Source of the DNA: an uncultured Sphaerochaeta sp.
Lineage (GTDB): Bacteria; Spirochaetota; Spirochaetia; Sphaerochaetales; Sphaerochaetaceae
NCBI RefSeq assembly: GCF_963676285.1
Contig: NZ_OY781063.1
Coordinates: 2,914,001 to 2,978,000, forward strand
Direction of reading: 5' to 3'
Length of the DNA stretch: 64,000 bases
Shown: positions 33,918-43,605 of the stretch, piece after piece
Numbering within the stretch: position 1 is the first letter of the stretch
Layout: every line of letters starts with the position of its first letter
The notes under the pieces: generated by a model
The model's input: only the letters and a program-made list of their open reading frames with translations
The model's database searches: none
Told to the model about the DNA's origin: nothing
Made by a program: the position numbers and the translations under genes

Positions 33918-33954
33918 ATGTACACTAAAGTACAGTTGTACGTAACTGTACATT
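33918..33954. promoter_or_regulatory. Inverted repeats before the integrase gene
   Basis: GTACAGTT (33930-33937) and AACTGTAC (33944-33951) are a perfect inverted repeat with 6-bp centre, and a further ATGTACA lies at 33918-33924. Between integrase and tRNA this could be an integrase arm site or an operator for integrase expression. Confidence 0.5.
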
Positions 33955-33994
33955 CTTAAGTGTAATTAATATAAAGAGTTATAAAAATATTCTT

Positions 33995-34078
33995 TGCCGA
34001 AAGCGGGGCTTGAACCCGCACGCCCTTGCGAGCAAGGGATTTTAAGTCCCTTGTGTCTACCAATTCCACCATTTCGGC
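33995..34078 (-). tRNA. tRNA-Leu (anticodon UAA), likely prophage attachment site
   Basis: The minus strand folds into an 84-nt class II tRNA: acceptor GCCGAAA pairing with TTTCGGC, anticodon loop CTTAAAA (UAA), an extended variable arm and T-loop TTCAAGC. No CCA is encoded. Its 3' end faces the integrase 120 bp away, the standard attB position; the matching att copy should lie left of the window. Confidence 0.92.
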
Positions 34079-34087
34079 TGGTGTATG

Positions 34088-34561
34088 TTACTTGTCTTCC
34101 TCCGTATCTACCATACGGGGGAGAACATTTGCCTCTGTCTTAATCGGTATCAGACGCTTTATAAACGGCTGTACCCCGACATAGGTCTTCTGGAACTCAT
34201 CTTCACTCTCCTTGAGTGCTGCCTGCCAGGCGGCCCCAAATCCAGGACTATTGATCGTCAGTCGATCGACAGCAAGTTGGTAGACTTGCAGACGAGCGAG
34301 TTCCTTTCTCCCTGGTTTTTGTGAGTATGTGTTCATCGTGATGCGCAGGTTCTCATTCTGCTTCTTCAGCTCTTCATTTTGTTCTTTCAGCTTGGACAGA
34401 CCTTCACTCTCTAGATCCATACGGTCAGTCAACATCCGTTTCAAACGTTCGGTTTCCTTGTTTGCTGCAAGGATCTCCTTGTGCCGTTTAACGGACATGA
34501 CAACCACGAGGACAATGGCCAGTACTACTCCGATTCCAAGACCGATTAGAAAACTTTCCAT
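34088..34561 (-). CDS. Membrane-anchored coiled-coil protein, 157 aa
   Basis: The start is ATG 34561 with GAGGAG upstream; the longer frame to 34639 has no ribosome site. Residues 3-26 form one transmembrane helix, followed by a coiled coil (about 35-90) and a C-terminal helical region. There is no lipoprotein signal. It ends nine bases before the tRNA on the same strand. The architecture is that of small spirochaete envelope proteins of unknown function. Confidence 0.65.
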   Translation of the reverse strand: MESFLIGLGIGVVLAIVLVVVMSVKRHKEILAANKETERLKRMLTDRMDLESEGLSKLKEQNEELKKQNENLRITMNTYSQKPGRKELARLQVYQLAVDRLTINSPGFGAAWQAALKESEDEFQKTYVGVQPFIKRLIPIKTEANVLPRMVDTEEDK

Positions 34562-34629
34562 GCGAATCTCCTCATCACAGGTCAAAAGGTACTGTAAGCG
34601 GGCAATTTTGTCAAAGGAGAAAGAAGATT

Positions 34630-34649
34630 GCGGTGCCATTTGGCACCGC
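34630..34649. terminator. Terminator after the threonine-synthase-like gene
   Basis: GCGGTGCC-ATTT-GGCACCGC (34630-34649) is an 8-bp stem directly downstream of the minus-strand gene that ends at 34664, with a T-rich tract on both sides. Confidence 0.7.
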
Positions 34650-34663
34650 TTTCCCCTGTTTTT

Positions 34664-35887
34664 TTACTTGAAACGATTTCTGACCGCCTCTTTGCTGTTC
34701 TCGATTGCCTCTGGTATGGAGACTTTTCCCTCAAAAACAGCCATATCCTTGAAGCCTGTTCCCGTAAGCAAGCAGCAAACCTCAACATCCTCACCAAACT
34801 TCTCTCTAAGCATTTCGCTATCAGCTCTAAGCGCTGCCCATGCACAAGCAGCTGCAGGCTCTACAAAAATACCCGCTTCCTTGGCAAGCTCAAGCTGTGC
34901 ATCGAGGATTGCTTGGTCGTCTACCTCTGTTGCCCAGCCATTGCTCTCATTGATGTACCTTACCGCCATTCTGCCATTGGCAGGACTCTCTACGCTGATT
35001 GAATCAGCACGGGTGGTAGCCTTCGGAAGGTTGGTGAAATCAGCGCTCTTCCAAGCGGTGCTGATCGCATTACTCTGCTTGCTCTGTGCACAAACAAGTT
35101 GAGGGACCTTCTCGATCAAACCGGCTTCCTTCAGGTCATAGAAGCCCTTGTAAACACCTGCGAAAATACAACCATCACCAACAGGTACATATACCACGTC
35201 AGGCACCTTGCGTCCCAGCTGTTCAAACAGCTCGATGGAAACACTCTTCTTTCCTTCGATGGTCATTGGGTTGTAAGCAGTATTCCTGTTGATCCCTCCG
35301 AACTCATCGGTATAAGCGATAGAAAGTGTAAAAGCATCATCATAACTGCCCTTTACCGGAACAACAGTAGCCCCGTACAACACACTCTGCATTAACTTGT
35401 TGACCGGAGCAGTTGCTGGTACAAAGAGCACAATCTCAAGGCCGTAAGCAGCCCCAGCACAACTCATCGCAGCTCCCGCATTTCCCGTGGACGCCAAGGC
35501 AATCTTATGCTGGTTATGGTACAGCGCCTGGGCAGCGATCAGCTGACTCGCACGATCCTTGAAGGATCCTGAAGGCAGTGCACTGTCAAGCTTGCAGACC
35601 AGATTCTTCAATCCGTACTTGGTAGCAAGCCGTTTTGGTTTTGCTACAGGGGTTCCTCCAACTGGATAGACATCCTTGTCAGGGACCGGGTAGGGGAAGA
35701 AGTCATACATAGAGACATGGTCCTGCTTTGCAAGTTTCTGTACATCTTCCTTATTCAATTTTACAATGACATTTCCTTTGGGAAATGAGGTGCCATCATT
35801 CTCTTTGGCACAGGTAGGGCATTGGTAGAATACCTCATCCGTCTCATAGACTGCACCGCAGTCACAACATTCATAGGTAAAACGCAT
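34664..35887 (-). CDS. thrC: Threonine synthase-like PLP enzyme
   Basis: The 407-residue fold-type II PLP enzyme has an N-terminal zinc-ribbon-like segment (Cys7, Cys10, CPTC 23-26), the PLP lysine in SGSFKDR (Lys110), and the STGNAGAA substrate/phosphate loop. This matches the short threonine synthase class that converts phosphohomoserine to threonine. In front lies a second PLP enzyme and the divergent purine cluster, where a diaminopropionate ammonia-lyase often sits. A role in that pathway instead of threonine synthesis is possible. Confidence 0.75.
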   Translation of the reverse strand: MRFTYECCDCGAVYETDEVFYQCPTCAKENDGTSFPKGNVIVKLNKEDVQKLAKQDHVSMYDFFPYPVPDKDVYPVGGTPVAKPKRLATKYGLKNLVCKLDSALPSGSFKDRASQLIAAQALYHNQHKIALASTGNAGAAMSCAGAAYGLEIVLFVPATAPVNKLMQSVLYGATVVPVKGSYDDAFTLSIAYTDEFGGINRNTAYNPMTIEGKKSVSIELFEQLGRKVPDVVYVPVGDGCIFAGVYKGFYDLKEAGLIEKVPQLVCAQSKQSNAISTAWKSADFTNLPKATTRADSISVESPANGRMAVRYINESNGWATEVDDQAILDAQLELAKEAGIFVEPAAACAWAALRADSEMLREKFGEDVEVCCLLTGTGFKDMAVFEGKVSIPEAIENSKEAVRNRFK

Positions 35888-35906
35888 GGTTCCTCCTCAT
35901 CAAGAA

Positions 35907-35933
35907 AATGCCGGACACAAGGCCCGGCATTTG
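35907..35933 (-). terminator. Hairpin between the two PLP-enzyme genes
   Basis: AAATGCCGG (35907-35915) pairs with CCGGCATTT (35925-35933), a 9-bp stem followed by TTTTCTT on the minus strand. It probably reduces read-through from the upstream PLP gene into thrC. Confidence 0.65.
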
Positions 35934-35947
35934 TTGCTTTGCTTGAC

Positions 35948-37414
35948 CTATTTGGCCAAGATTTCCTTGTTGAACGACTCGATCAACTCGTCGATCTGGT
36001 CAGCCATTTTGGGAATATCCTTCCAGTAGTTCTTATCATACCACTGTGCATTGATTTCCTCATAGGTCTTACCCTGCTGCTCAACCCAAGTATAGTACTT
36101 CAGGTTGTGTACAGCCAGACGATCGTAGTAGTTGAGTTCCTTCAGGTTATCGATGCCCTGTGCGTGAGCACAAGCTGCAAGTGCGCGGATTGCTGCACTC
36201 TCATCAAACTTACCCTGAATATCATCCTGTTCCTTCAAGCGGGAGGTGTACATCTCTGAGCTGTCGGTGAGGACAGTGAAGATTACATCATCTTCTTCCA
36301 TCTCATAATACTTTGCCATCTTGATGGCTGCCAGTACATTGCCGATGCCACTGATGCCATAGAGGTCCAAGTCAGCGATTTCCTTGGAATCCAAGCCCAT
36401 TTTCTTGAGGTATTCGATACCAACAGGATCATTGAAGAGCCGATAGAGGTCCATGCAGTCCTGGTCGTCGACAGCAGCGATCATATCGGTATTCTTTACA
36501 TTGTGTACCCAGGGAACGTGCTTGTCGCCGATACCTTCAATGCGGTGTCCACCAAACCCATTGCGGAGAAGAGTGGGGCACTGCAGTGCTTCTGCGGCTA
36601 CAATCTTAAGATTGTGGAAATGTTCCTTGAGGAAGTCGCCTGCTGCCAAAGTGCCGCCGCTTCCAGTAGCTGAAACATACCCACGAACATTTTCAGGGGC
36701 TACATTCTCTTGCTTGAGTGCTTCAAGAATTGCAGCTCCAGTTACCTTATAGTGCCAGAGGTAGTTGCCGAACTGGTCAAACTGGTTGAAGATGACAATG
36801 TTGTGGCCTCTTTCAGCATCGAGTTCATGGCACTTGTCGAAGATTTCCTTGACATTGGACTCACAACCTGGGGTTGCAATTACTTCACCAGCGACACTCT
36901 TGAGCCAATTGAATCGTTCCTGGCTCATCTCTTCAGGAAGAATTGCAATGGAGTCACAGTTCAGCAATACACTGTTATATGCACCACCACGGCAGTAGTT
37001 ACCGGTGGAAGGCCAGACAGCCTGCTGGTGAACAGAGTCAAAGTTTCCAGAAACCAGAGCGGGAGCCAGACAGCCATAGGTTGCTCCAACTTTATGTGCA
37101 CCGGTTGGGAACCATTTTCCGACCAGGGCAAGGATTCTTGCCTTAACGCCGGTAATCTCACGAGGAACTTCAATATAATTTACACCCCCGAAGGTTCCAC
37201 CCTGCTTGGTAGGTTCGTTCTTCCATGTGATCCTGAACAGGTTCAACGGGTCGACGTCCCAAAGTCCTACATGGGTCATTTTCTCTTTAATATCAGCTGG
37301 TACGGTAGAAGGATCCATCATCTGCTTGAAAGTAGGTAGCAAGATGTTTTTCTCCCTACAACGTTGGATATTCTTTTTCCGTACTTCTTCATTGACATTC
37401 AAATTAATTAGCAT
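35948..37414 (-). CDS. Fold-type II PLP-dependent enzyme (PALP family), 488 aa
   Basis: The protein has the PALP hallmarks: PLP lysine in FPTGAHKVG (Lys108), STGNYCRGG as substrate loop and a glycine loop SATGSGGT. At 488 residues it is longer than cysteine synthases, with an extra C-terminal helical part. Homologues are annotated simply as pyridoxal-phosphate-dependent enzyme. It is divergent from ygfK and shares a 380-bp control region, so a role in handling amino acids (serine, diaminopropionate) made by purine breakdown is plausible inference. Confidence 0.75.
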   Translation of the reverse strand: MLINLNVNEEVRKKNIQRCREKNILLPTFKQMMDPSTVPADIKEKMTHVGLWDVDPLNLFRITWKNEPTKQGGTFGGVNYIEVPREITGVKARILALVGKWFPTGAHKVGATYGCLAPALVSGNFDSVHQQAVWPSTGNYCRGGAYNSVLLNCDSIAILPEEMSQERFNWLKSVAGEVIATPGCESNVKEIFDKCHELDAERGHNIVIFNQFDQFGNYLWHYKVTGAAILEALKQENVAPENVRGYVSATGSGGTLAAGDFLKEHFHNLKIVAAEALQCPTLLRNGFGGHRIEGIGDKHVPWVHNVKNTDMIAAVDDQDCMDLYRLFNDPVGIEYLKKMGLDSKEIADLDLYGISGIGNVLAAIKMAKYYEMEEDDVIFTVLTDSSEMYTSRLKEQDDIQGKFDESAAIRALAACAHAQGIDNLKELNYYDRLAVHNLKYYTWVEQQGKTYEEINAQWYDKNYWKDIPKMADQIDELIESFNKEILAK

Positions 37415-37796
37415 GCCTATTCCTCCGTGGTGACACTTAGTTACTGTTTTTTAGATTAGTCAAGTATACCGTAATGAGAAAAAATGTAAAGAGAATATTC
37501 GTAAAAGTTGAATTTTTGAAAACTAATTTGCGCTAAGTGGTAGTTAGAATCGATAATACTAGCGAAAAGTGCGTTTTTTTCAATGGACATTGATGCTATA
37601 CTCATACTAGTAGAGATCCTTTTTTGTATGTCATTGGCATTTGGGAATATACAAAAGATTTCTAAGAGGTCATTCATCGTTGATATGAAATGTTTGTTGC
37701 GAAATGTTGCAAAAAATATTGACTTCTCTTCAATCTGCATTAGAATGAGAAAGGGTCGGGTAGAGAACCCGGCGACACCTTTCGAAGGAGTGAGTA
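37415..37796 (+). promoter_or_regulatory. Divergent control region of the purine cluster
   Basis: No gene is seen. A 16-bp motif GTTGCGAAATGTTGCA lies at 37696-37711. A promoter TTGACT (37719-37724), 16-bp spacer, TAGAAT (37741-37746) follows, so the motif sits immediately upstream of the -35, an activator-like position. The short leader has a GTCG/CGAC-type hairpin (about 37750-37785) before AAGGAG and the ygfK start. Confidence 0.65.
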
Positions 37797-40700
37797 ATGG
37801 GAGACATTATGCGCCCAGTTCCCTTCACGGAACTTATTAGCCGTATCGTTGGTGAGTACAGAAATCACCATACCATATTCGGTATTGCCGAAGAACAATT
37901 TTATCATGAGAGCGGCAAGCACAGCCTGAACGTATTCTCCCAGAGTTGTGCCACACCCTGCGGACCTGCTGCAGGCCCCCACACCCAGTTGGCCCAGAAT
38001 ATCATCGCAAGTTATCTTGTCGGTGGCCGATTCATGGAGCTGAAAACTGTCCAGGTACTTGATACCTTGGAGATTGAGAAACCCTGTATTGATGCACGGG
38101 ATGAGGGATACAACGTTGAGTGGTCCAGTGAGTTTACCCTTCCCAAAGCATGGGACGAGTATGCAAAGGCATGGATTATCCTGCATCTGCTGGAAGCAGT
38201 GATGCAGAAAGGAAAGTTCGAGAAGCCTTCCTTTATCTTTAATATGTCTGTTGGCTACAACCTGGAAGGCATCAAGACAGAGAAGATGCAGAAATTCATT
38301 GACTCCATGATCGACGCTCGCAAAGATGAACGCTTTGCTGAGTACTTGCAGGAGCTGGAAGCTCTGATCGAAGAGGGTTTGTTCGAAGGCACTCCTTGGG
38401 AAGGGCTCGAGAAGAAGGTCAAAGGCATCAGTGAGAAAATCAGCTGGAATATCAGCCCATCTACTACCCTCAGTACCATGCATGGATGTCCTCCAAAAGA
38501 AATTGAAGCCATCTGCAGCTATATGCTGACAGAGAAGAAGGTAGACACCTTTGTAAAGCTCAATCCAACCTTGCTTGGATTTGATACGGTTCGAAAAATC
38601 CTTGATGATCTTGGGTTTGATTACCTTACCATCAGCAAGGAAAGCTTTGAGCACGATCTGCAATACCCTGATGCAATTGCCATGTTGCATCGCCTGGTTG
38701 ACCTCGCAAAGAAAGAGGGCAGGGGTTTTGGTGTTAAACTGACCAATACCCTTGGATCAGTGAACGACCAGGGAGTACTCCCCGGTGGTGAGATGTACAT
38801 GTCAGGCCGTACCCTGCTTCCTATTTCCACAACGGTGGGACTTAAGCTCAGCAAGGAATTTAACGGAAAGCTTCCCATCAGCTACAGTGGTGGTGCCAAT
38901 GCCTTTACGATCAAGGCACTGTTCGAGAGTGGTATCAGGCCAATTACCCTGGCAACCGATATGCTCAAGCCAGGTGGCTACACCCGCATGAAACAGCTTG
39001 TGGAAATCCTTGAAGAGAGTGATGCCTGGAAGATGGATGGCATTGATGTCGAGAAACTCGAAAAGCTCTCGGAGGATGCACGAGCTGGCAAGTATGCAGT
39101 AGCTGAGAAAGACTTCAGGGGAACTGATACCGTGAAGATTGGTGAGAAACTTCCTCTCTTTGATTGCTATGTTGCACCTTGCCAAACTGCATGCCCGATT
39201 CATCAGGACGTACCTGAGTATGTCCAGCTTGTTGGTCAGGGACGCTATGGGGAAGCCTTGGCAGTCATCTATGACAAGAATGCCCTTCCCGCCATCACCG
39301 GTCATATCTGTGACCACCAGTGCCAGCTGCACTGTACCCGCATGGATTATGAGGGAGCAGTTCGTATCCGCGATATGAAGCGTATTGCAGTAGAGAACGG
39401 ATTTGAAGAGTACAAGCAGCTCTGGGAAGGCCCGACCGATAAGGCTGAGATCAAGGCAGCAGTTGTTGGCGCAGGTCCTGCTGGACTTTCAGCAGCATAT
39501 TTCCTTGCAAGAGCAGGTTTCGATACCGCTGTCTTCGAGAGGGAAGAGAGTGCAGGTGGTGTGGTTCGCCATGTCATTCCTGGATTCCGCCTTCCTGTGG
39601 AAGCAATTGAGAGCGATGTCGAATTCATCAAGGCTCACGGCGTACAGTTCAATTATGGAGTAGATGCAGAGAAAATGACCGTAGAAGCACTACGTGCTCA
39701 AGGTTACTCCCGTATCTTCTACGCAATTGGAAGCGAAGTAGACAATGATATCCCCTTGCAGGGGGATCGGAGCAGGGTAAGACCCTCTCTCTCCTTCCTC
39801 TCTGCATTCAGGAAAGATCCATCAACCCTTTCCCTGGGCAAGCATGTTGTGGTTGTCGGTGGTGGAAACACTGCAATGGATAGCGCACGTGCTGCAACCC
39901 GGATCAAGGGTGTTGAGAAGGTTTCGGTAATCTATCGAAGAACCGAGAAGGAGATGCCGGCCGACCATGAAGAGTATGGTATGGCACAAGAAGAGAATGT
40001 TGAGTTCATCTTCCTTGCAAATCCTGAACGCTTCGATGGCAATATGCTCACCGTCCGAAAGATGGAACTCGGTGAAATGGATGCCAGCGGAAGACGAAGA
40101 CCCGTGGCGACTGAAGAGACCTTCACCATTGAAGCAGACACCATGATTACGGCAATTGGTGAACATGCTGATACAGAAAAGCTTACTTGGTACGGAGTGC
40201 CTGTCAACGAGAAGGGTTGGGCAAAGGCCGATGAGGAGACCAAGGAGTCTGAAGTTTCGGATGTATACGTCATTGGTGATGCACAGAGTGGTCCATCTAC
40301 CGTTGTTAGATGTATTGCTAGTGCTAGAGCGGCAGTTGAAGCTGCCATCGACAAGGTGCTTGGTCCTGAAGAGGAAGAGAGCGAGCATGTGCACGATGAG
40401 CATTGTGACCATGACCACGATGACGATGATGATGCATTTGAAGAAGAAGAGATGAGCGACGAAGAGAGGGTGCAGCTCGAAAATGATGAGAATGAGTTCT
40501 TTGCAGATGTAACTGACAAGAAGAGCAAAATTCTTTCTTCGAAGGAGTTCGGTGATAAGGAATTTGCCGCAACTGAGGCTGCCCGCTGTATGGAATGCTC
40601 TTACCTCTGTAATAAGTGTGTGGATGTATGTCCGAACCGCGCAAATGTTGCAATTGATGTAAGGAACCTTGGGCTGTTTGCAGACCCATTCCAGATTCTT

Positions 40701-41006
40701 CACCTCGATGCATACTGCAACGAGTGCGGCAACTGTGAAACGTTCTGTCCCTATGATGGCGGTCCCTATCGCAAGAAGTTCACGCTCTTCAGCCGAAAGG
40801 ATGATTTTGAAAATTCAGAGAACAGTGGTTTCTTCGCTGAAGGTGAGGATATCCTGGTTCGCCTCGATGGTAAAACCTATGAGTGCGAAATGGACGCAGA
40901 CGGTATCCTGGTAGGGGAAGAGGAAGGCATCACTGATGAGGTTGCCGCCTTGATCGAAGAGGTATTTACCTCGTACAGCTACCTGCTTGGGTACGTGGAA
41001 GCGTAA
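37797..41006 (+). CDS. ygfK: YgfK-like flavoprotein oxidoreductase
   Basis: The 1069-residue multidomain enzyme starts at ATG 37797 (GAAGGAG upstream). The N-terminal 440 residues are a dihydroorotate-dehydrogenase-like barrel. Then come a GltD-like Fe-S segment (CYVAPCQTACPIHQ, about 457), an FAD motif (VVGAGPAGLSAAY, about 555), an NADPH motif (GGGNTAMDSA, about 685) and two C-terminal 4Fe-4S motifs (from about 930). YgfK is part of the selenium-linked purine degradation cluster and was once named putative selenate reductase. An odd His/Asp-rich insertion (HVHDEHCDHDHDDDDD) lies around residues 864-879. Confidence 0.92.
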   Translation: MGDIMRPVPFTELISRIVGEYRNHHTIFGIAEEQFYHESGKHSLNVFSQSCATPCGPAAGPHTQLAQNIIASYLVGGRFMELKTVQVLDTLEIEKPCIDARDEGYNVEWSSEFTLPKAWDEYAKAWIILHLLEAVMQKGKFEKPSFIFNMSVGYNLEGIKTEKMQKFIDSMIDARKDERFAEYLQELEALIEEGLFEGTPWEGLEKKVKGISEKISWNISPSTTLSTMHGCPPKEIEAICSYMLTEKKVDTFVKLNPTLLGFDTVRKILDDLGFDYLTISKESFEHDLQYPDAIAMLHRLVDLAKKEGRGFGVKLTNTLGSVNDQGVLPGGEMYMSGRTLLPISTTVGLKLSKEFNGKLPISYSGGANAFTIKALFESGIRPITLATDMLKPGGYTRMKQLVEILEESDAWKMDGIDVEKLEKLSEDARAGKYAVAEKDFRGTDTVKIGEKLPLFDCYVAPCQTACPIHQDVPEYVQLVGQGRYGEALAVIYDKNALPAITGHICDHQCQLHCTRMDYEGAVRIRDMKRIAVENGFEEYKQLWEGPTDKAEIKAAVVGAGPAGLSAAYFLARAGFDTAVFEREESAGGVVRHVIPGFRLPVEAIESDVEFIKAHGVQFNYGVDAEKMTVEALRAQGYSRIFYAIGSEVDNDIPLQGDRSRVRPSLSFLSAFRKDPSTLSLGKHVVVVGGGNTAMDSARAATRIKGVEKVSVIYRRTEKEMPADHEEYGMAQEENVEFIFLANPERFDGNMLTVRKMELGEMDASGRRRPVATEETFTIEADTMITAIGEHADTEKLTWYGVPVNEKGWAKADEETKESEVSDVYVIGDAQSGPSTVVRCIASARAAVEAAIDKVLGPEEEESEHVHDEHCDHDHDDDDDAFEEEEMSDEERVQLENDENEFFADVTDKKSKILSSKEFGDKEFAATEAARCMECSYLCNKCVDVCPNRANVAIDVRNLGLFADPFQILHLDAYCNECGNCETFCPYDGGPYRKKFTLFSRKDDFENSENSGFFAEGEDILVRLDGKTYECEMDADGILVGEEEGITDEVAALIEEVFTSYSYLLGYVEA

Positions 41007-41016
41007 GGAGGAACAA

Positions 41017-42339
41017 GTGGCTACAACGGTAATCAAACAAACCCGGATTATGCAGACCCAGCCGCCCTTTGAGGTGCAGGAAGGTGTAGACATCGTCATC
41101 GTCGACGATGTCATCACCAAGGTAGGCAAGGGTGCGGCAGAGACTATACATGCAGACAAGGTAATTGATGGAAGAGGCAAGACGGTCATTCCCGGTAATG
41201 TCTGTTCCCATCACCACTACTACTCAGGGCTCTCCAGAGGCATGCTTGCCTCTGCAGGCCCACAGACCGACTTCATTCAGATTCTGAAGGAGTGGTGGTG
41301 GCGTATCGACCGTGCACTTGATGAGGAAGCTTGTTACTACAGCTCCCTGATCAGCTCAATCGATGCCATTGCAAGTGGTACCACCACCTGTATCGACCAC
41401 CATGCAAGCCCCTCTTATATTGCAGGATCCTTGGACACCATTGCCAAGGGAATGGAAGAAGTTGGGGTGCGTGGAGCTACCTGTTACGAAGTCACCGATA
41501 GAAACGGTGGAATGAAAGAGGTGGAAGCAGGCGTCGAGGAAAACCTTCGTTTTGCCATGGCCGCAAAGAGCAGTTCACTGGTTAGAGGAATGATCGGGGG
41601 ACATGCCCCGTTCACCATCCCTGATGCTGGATTGAAGCTTATGGGAGAGGCAATGGCAGAGACCGGTGCCGGCCTTCATCTCCATGTTGCAGAGGACAAG
41701 TACGATGTGGTGCATAGCCACCATAAGTACCACCTGGATATCGTTGACCGATTGGAAAAATTCGGACTCTTGACTGATAATTCTCTCTTGGTTCATGGGC
41801 TTTGGCTCAGTGAGGCTGAGGTGGAAAAGATCAACGCTCATGGTACGTTCCTTGCACACAATGGACGCAGCAACATGAACAACAATGTTGGTTACTTCAA
41901 GCAGATCCAGAAGGTCGATAATTTGGTCATTGGAACCGATGGCTGTGGTGGAAATATGTTTGAAGAGCTCAAGATTGCATTCTTCAAGCACAAGGATCAG
42001 GGTGGTTCCTGGTGGCCCGCAGATTTTGTGACTGCCATGGGTCGTGGAAACCAGCTGGTTGAGAAGTATTTTGACGGGAAGTACGGTAAGGTTGCTGCCG
42101 GTTACAAGGCTGATCTGACCATCTGTGATTACCATTCACCAACCCCGCTGGTAGCAGACAATGCTGCAACCCATTTTGTATGGGGCATGAGCAGCAACTG
42201 TGTGGAAAGTGTCATCATTAATGGAAAGCTGGTGATGGAAAACCATCAGTTCCCAGGCCTTGATGTACAGAAAATCTATGACGAGGCAGCAAGAGTAGCT
42301 AAGCGCGTTTGGGATACAGTAAATACAATCGCTCCGTAA
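41017..42339 (+). CDS. ssnA: SsnA-like amidohydrolase
   Basis: The 440-residue metal-dependent hydrolase starts at GTG 41017, preceded by AAGGAGG that overlaps the ygfK stop. The HHHYYSGLSRGM motif (about residues 55-66), the HVAEDKYD motif and the late GTDGCGGNMFEE motif place it in the SsnA branch of the atrazine-chlorohydrolase/cytosine-deaminase amidohydrolases. SsnA is a conserved member of the anaerobic purine-degradation gene set, beside ygfK and ygeY. Confidence 0.88.
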   Translation: MATTVIKQTRIMQTQPPFEVQEGVDIVIVDDVITKVGKGAAETIHADKVIDGRGKTVIPGNVCSHHHYYSGLSRGMLASAGPQTDFIQILKEWWWRIDRALDEEACYYSSLISSIDAIASGTTTCIDHHASPSYIAGSLDTIAKGMEEVGVRGATCYEVTDRNGGMKEVEAGVEENLRFAMAAKSSSLVRGMIGGHAPFTIPDAGLKLMGEAMAETGAGLHLHVAEDKYDVVHSHHKYHLDIVDRLEKFGLLTDNSLLVHGLWLSEAEVEKINAHGTFLAHNGRSNMNNNVGYFKQIQKVDNLVIGTDGCGGNMFEELKIAFFKHKDQGGSWWPADFVTAMGRGNQLVEKYFDGKYGKVAAGYKADLTICDYHSPTPLVADNAATHFVWGMSSNCVESVIINGKLVMENHQFPGLDVQKIYDEAARVAKRVWDTVNTIAP

Positions 42340-42390
42340 CCGGTTCGATTACGACGAAGAAGAAATAGAGAACGAAAGAGGTAATGTAAC

Positions 42391-43605
42391 ATGACAATTC
42401 AAGAACAAATTAGGGCAAAGGCTGCCGAGTATCGTGACTACACGGCATTGAATCTCTCAAAGATGGTTCAGACCAAGAGCTATAGCTCCCAGGAAGAGGA
42501 CGTATGTCGTCTCATCGTAACCCTTTGTGAAGAAGCTGGCTTTGATGAAGTGTATATCGATGGATTGGGCTCGGTCATCGGCCGTGTCGGCAATGGTCCC
42601 AAGAAGATTGCCTTCGATGCCCATATCGATACTGTTGAGGTTGGAAACCTAAAGAACTGGGATTTCGATCCCTTCAGTGGTGAGATCAAGGACGGAAAGG
42701 TCTGGGGACGCGGTTCCAGTGACCAGAAGGGTGGTGCAGCTTCCATGATTACTGCCGGTAGGATCCTGAAGGAGCTCGGCTACAGTGGTGAGTATACCGC
42801 TTATTTCACCTTCACCGTCATGGAAGAAGATTGTGATGGTATGTGCTGGAAGTACCTCATCGAGGAAGAGAACTTCAGACCCGACCTTGTTGTTTCCACT
42901 GAGCCTACAACCTGCCGCCTCTATCGTGGACACCGCGGAAGAATGGAGATCAGGGTAATCCTCAGGGGAATTTCCTGTCACGGTAGTGCTCCTGAGCGTG
43001 GCGTAAGTGCTGCTTACAAGGCTGCAAAGGCAGCTCTTGCCATCGAGCAGTTGAACAAGGACCTTAAGCCGGATGCAGAGAACTTCCTTGGGAAAGGCAC
43101 CATCACCGTCAGCCAGATGGATGTAAAGGGACCAAGCCAGTGTGCTGTTGCAGACTATGCAATGCTCTACCTTGACCGCCGTCTTACCTGGGGTGAGGAT
43201 GCAGACCTTGCAATCTCCCAGGTTCGTGAGTACATCAGCAAGGCAACCGGTGATGATCCAGAGTCAATCGTTGTCGAGATGCCCAACTATGAGAAGATTG
43301 GTTGGACCAAGAAAGAGTACTCCCAAGAGCTGTACTTCCCCACCTGGAAGATCGACGCAGATCACCCACTGGTAGAAGCTGGTGTTGCCGGCCATGAAGC
43401 TCTCTTTGGAAAGAAGCCCGTAGTCGACAAGTGGACCTTCTCCACCAACCTGGTAGCTACCACTGGTCGCCATAAGATTCCTGCTATTGGTTTCGGCCCT
43501 GGTGATGAGTCTCAGGCTCATGCCCCGAACGAGATCAACCGTGTGGATGACCTTGAAATCTGTGCTGCATTCTATGCAATGCTTCCCTATTCCTTGGAGA
43601 AGTAG
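42391..43605 (+). CDS. ygeY: YgeY-like M20-family hydrolase
   Basis: This is a 404-residue M20/ArgE-like metallopeptidase-fold enzyme. Metal-site motifs include FDAHIDTVEVG (His and Asp ligands), GRGSSDQKGGAASM, MEEDCDG (catalytic and metal Glu) and TEPT. The full name in databases is YgeY family selenium metabolism-linked hydrolase. It is expected to hydrolyse an amide or carbamoyl intermediate of purine breakdown. GAGGTAATGTAAC precedes the ATG. Confidence 0.88.
   Translation: MTIQEQIRAKAAEYRDYTALNLSKMVQTKSYSSQEEDVCRLIVTLCEEAGFDEVYIDGLGSVIGRVGNGPKKIAFDAHIDTVEVGNLKNWDFDPFSGEIKDGKVWGRGSSDQKGGAASMITAGRILKELGYSGEYTAYFTFTVMEEDCDGMCWKYLIEEENFRPDLVVSTEPTTCRLYRGHRGRMEIRVILRGISCHGSAPERGVSAAYKAAKAALAIEQLNKDLKPDAENFLGKGTITVSQMDVKGPSQCAVADYAMLYLDRRLTWGEDADLAISQVREYISKATGDDPESIVVEMPNYEKIGWTKKEYSQELYFPTWKIDADHPLVEAGVAGHEALFGKKPVVDKWTFSTNLVATTGRHKIPAIGFGPGDESQAHAPNEINRVDDLEICAAFYAMLPYSLEK

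Noticed and set aside
32461..33995. Second prophage boundary inside the window
   Set aside because: Only one integrase and one tRNA junction are seen; the other end must lie left of position 1.
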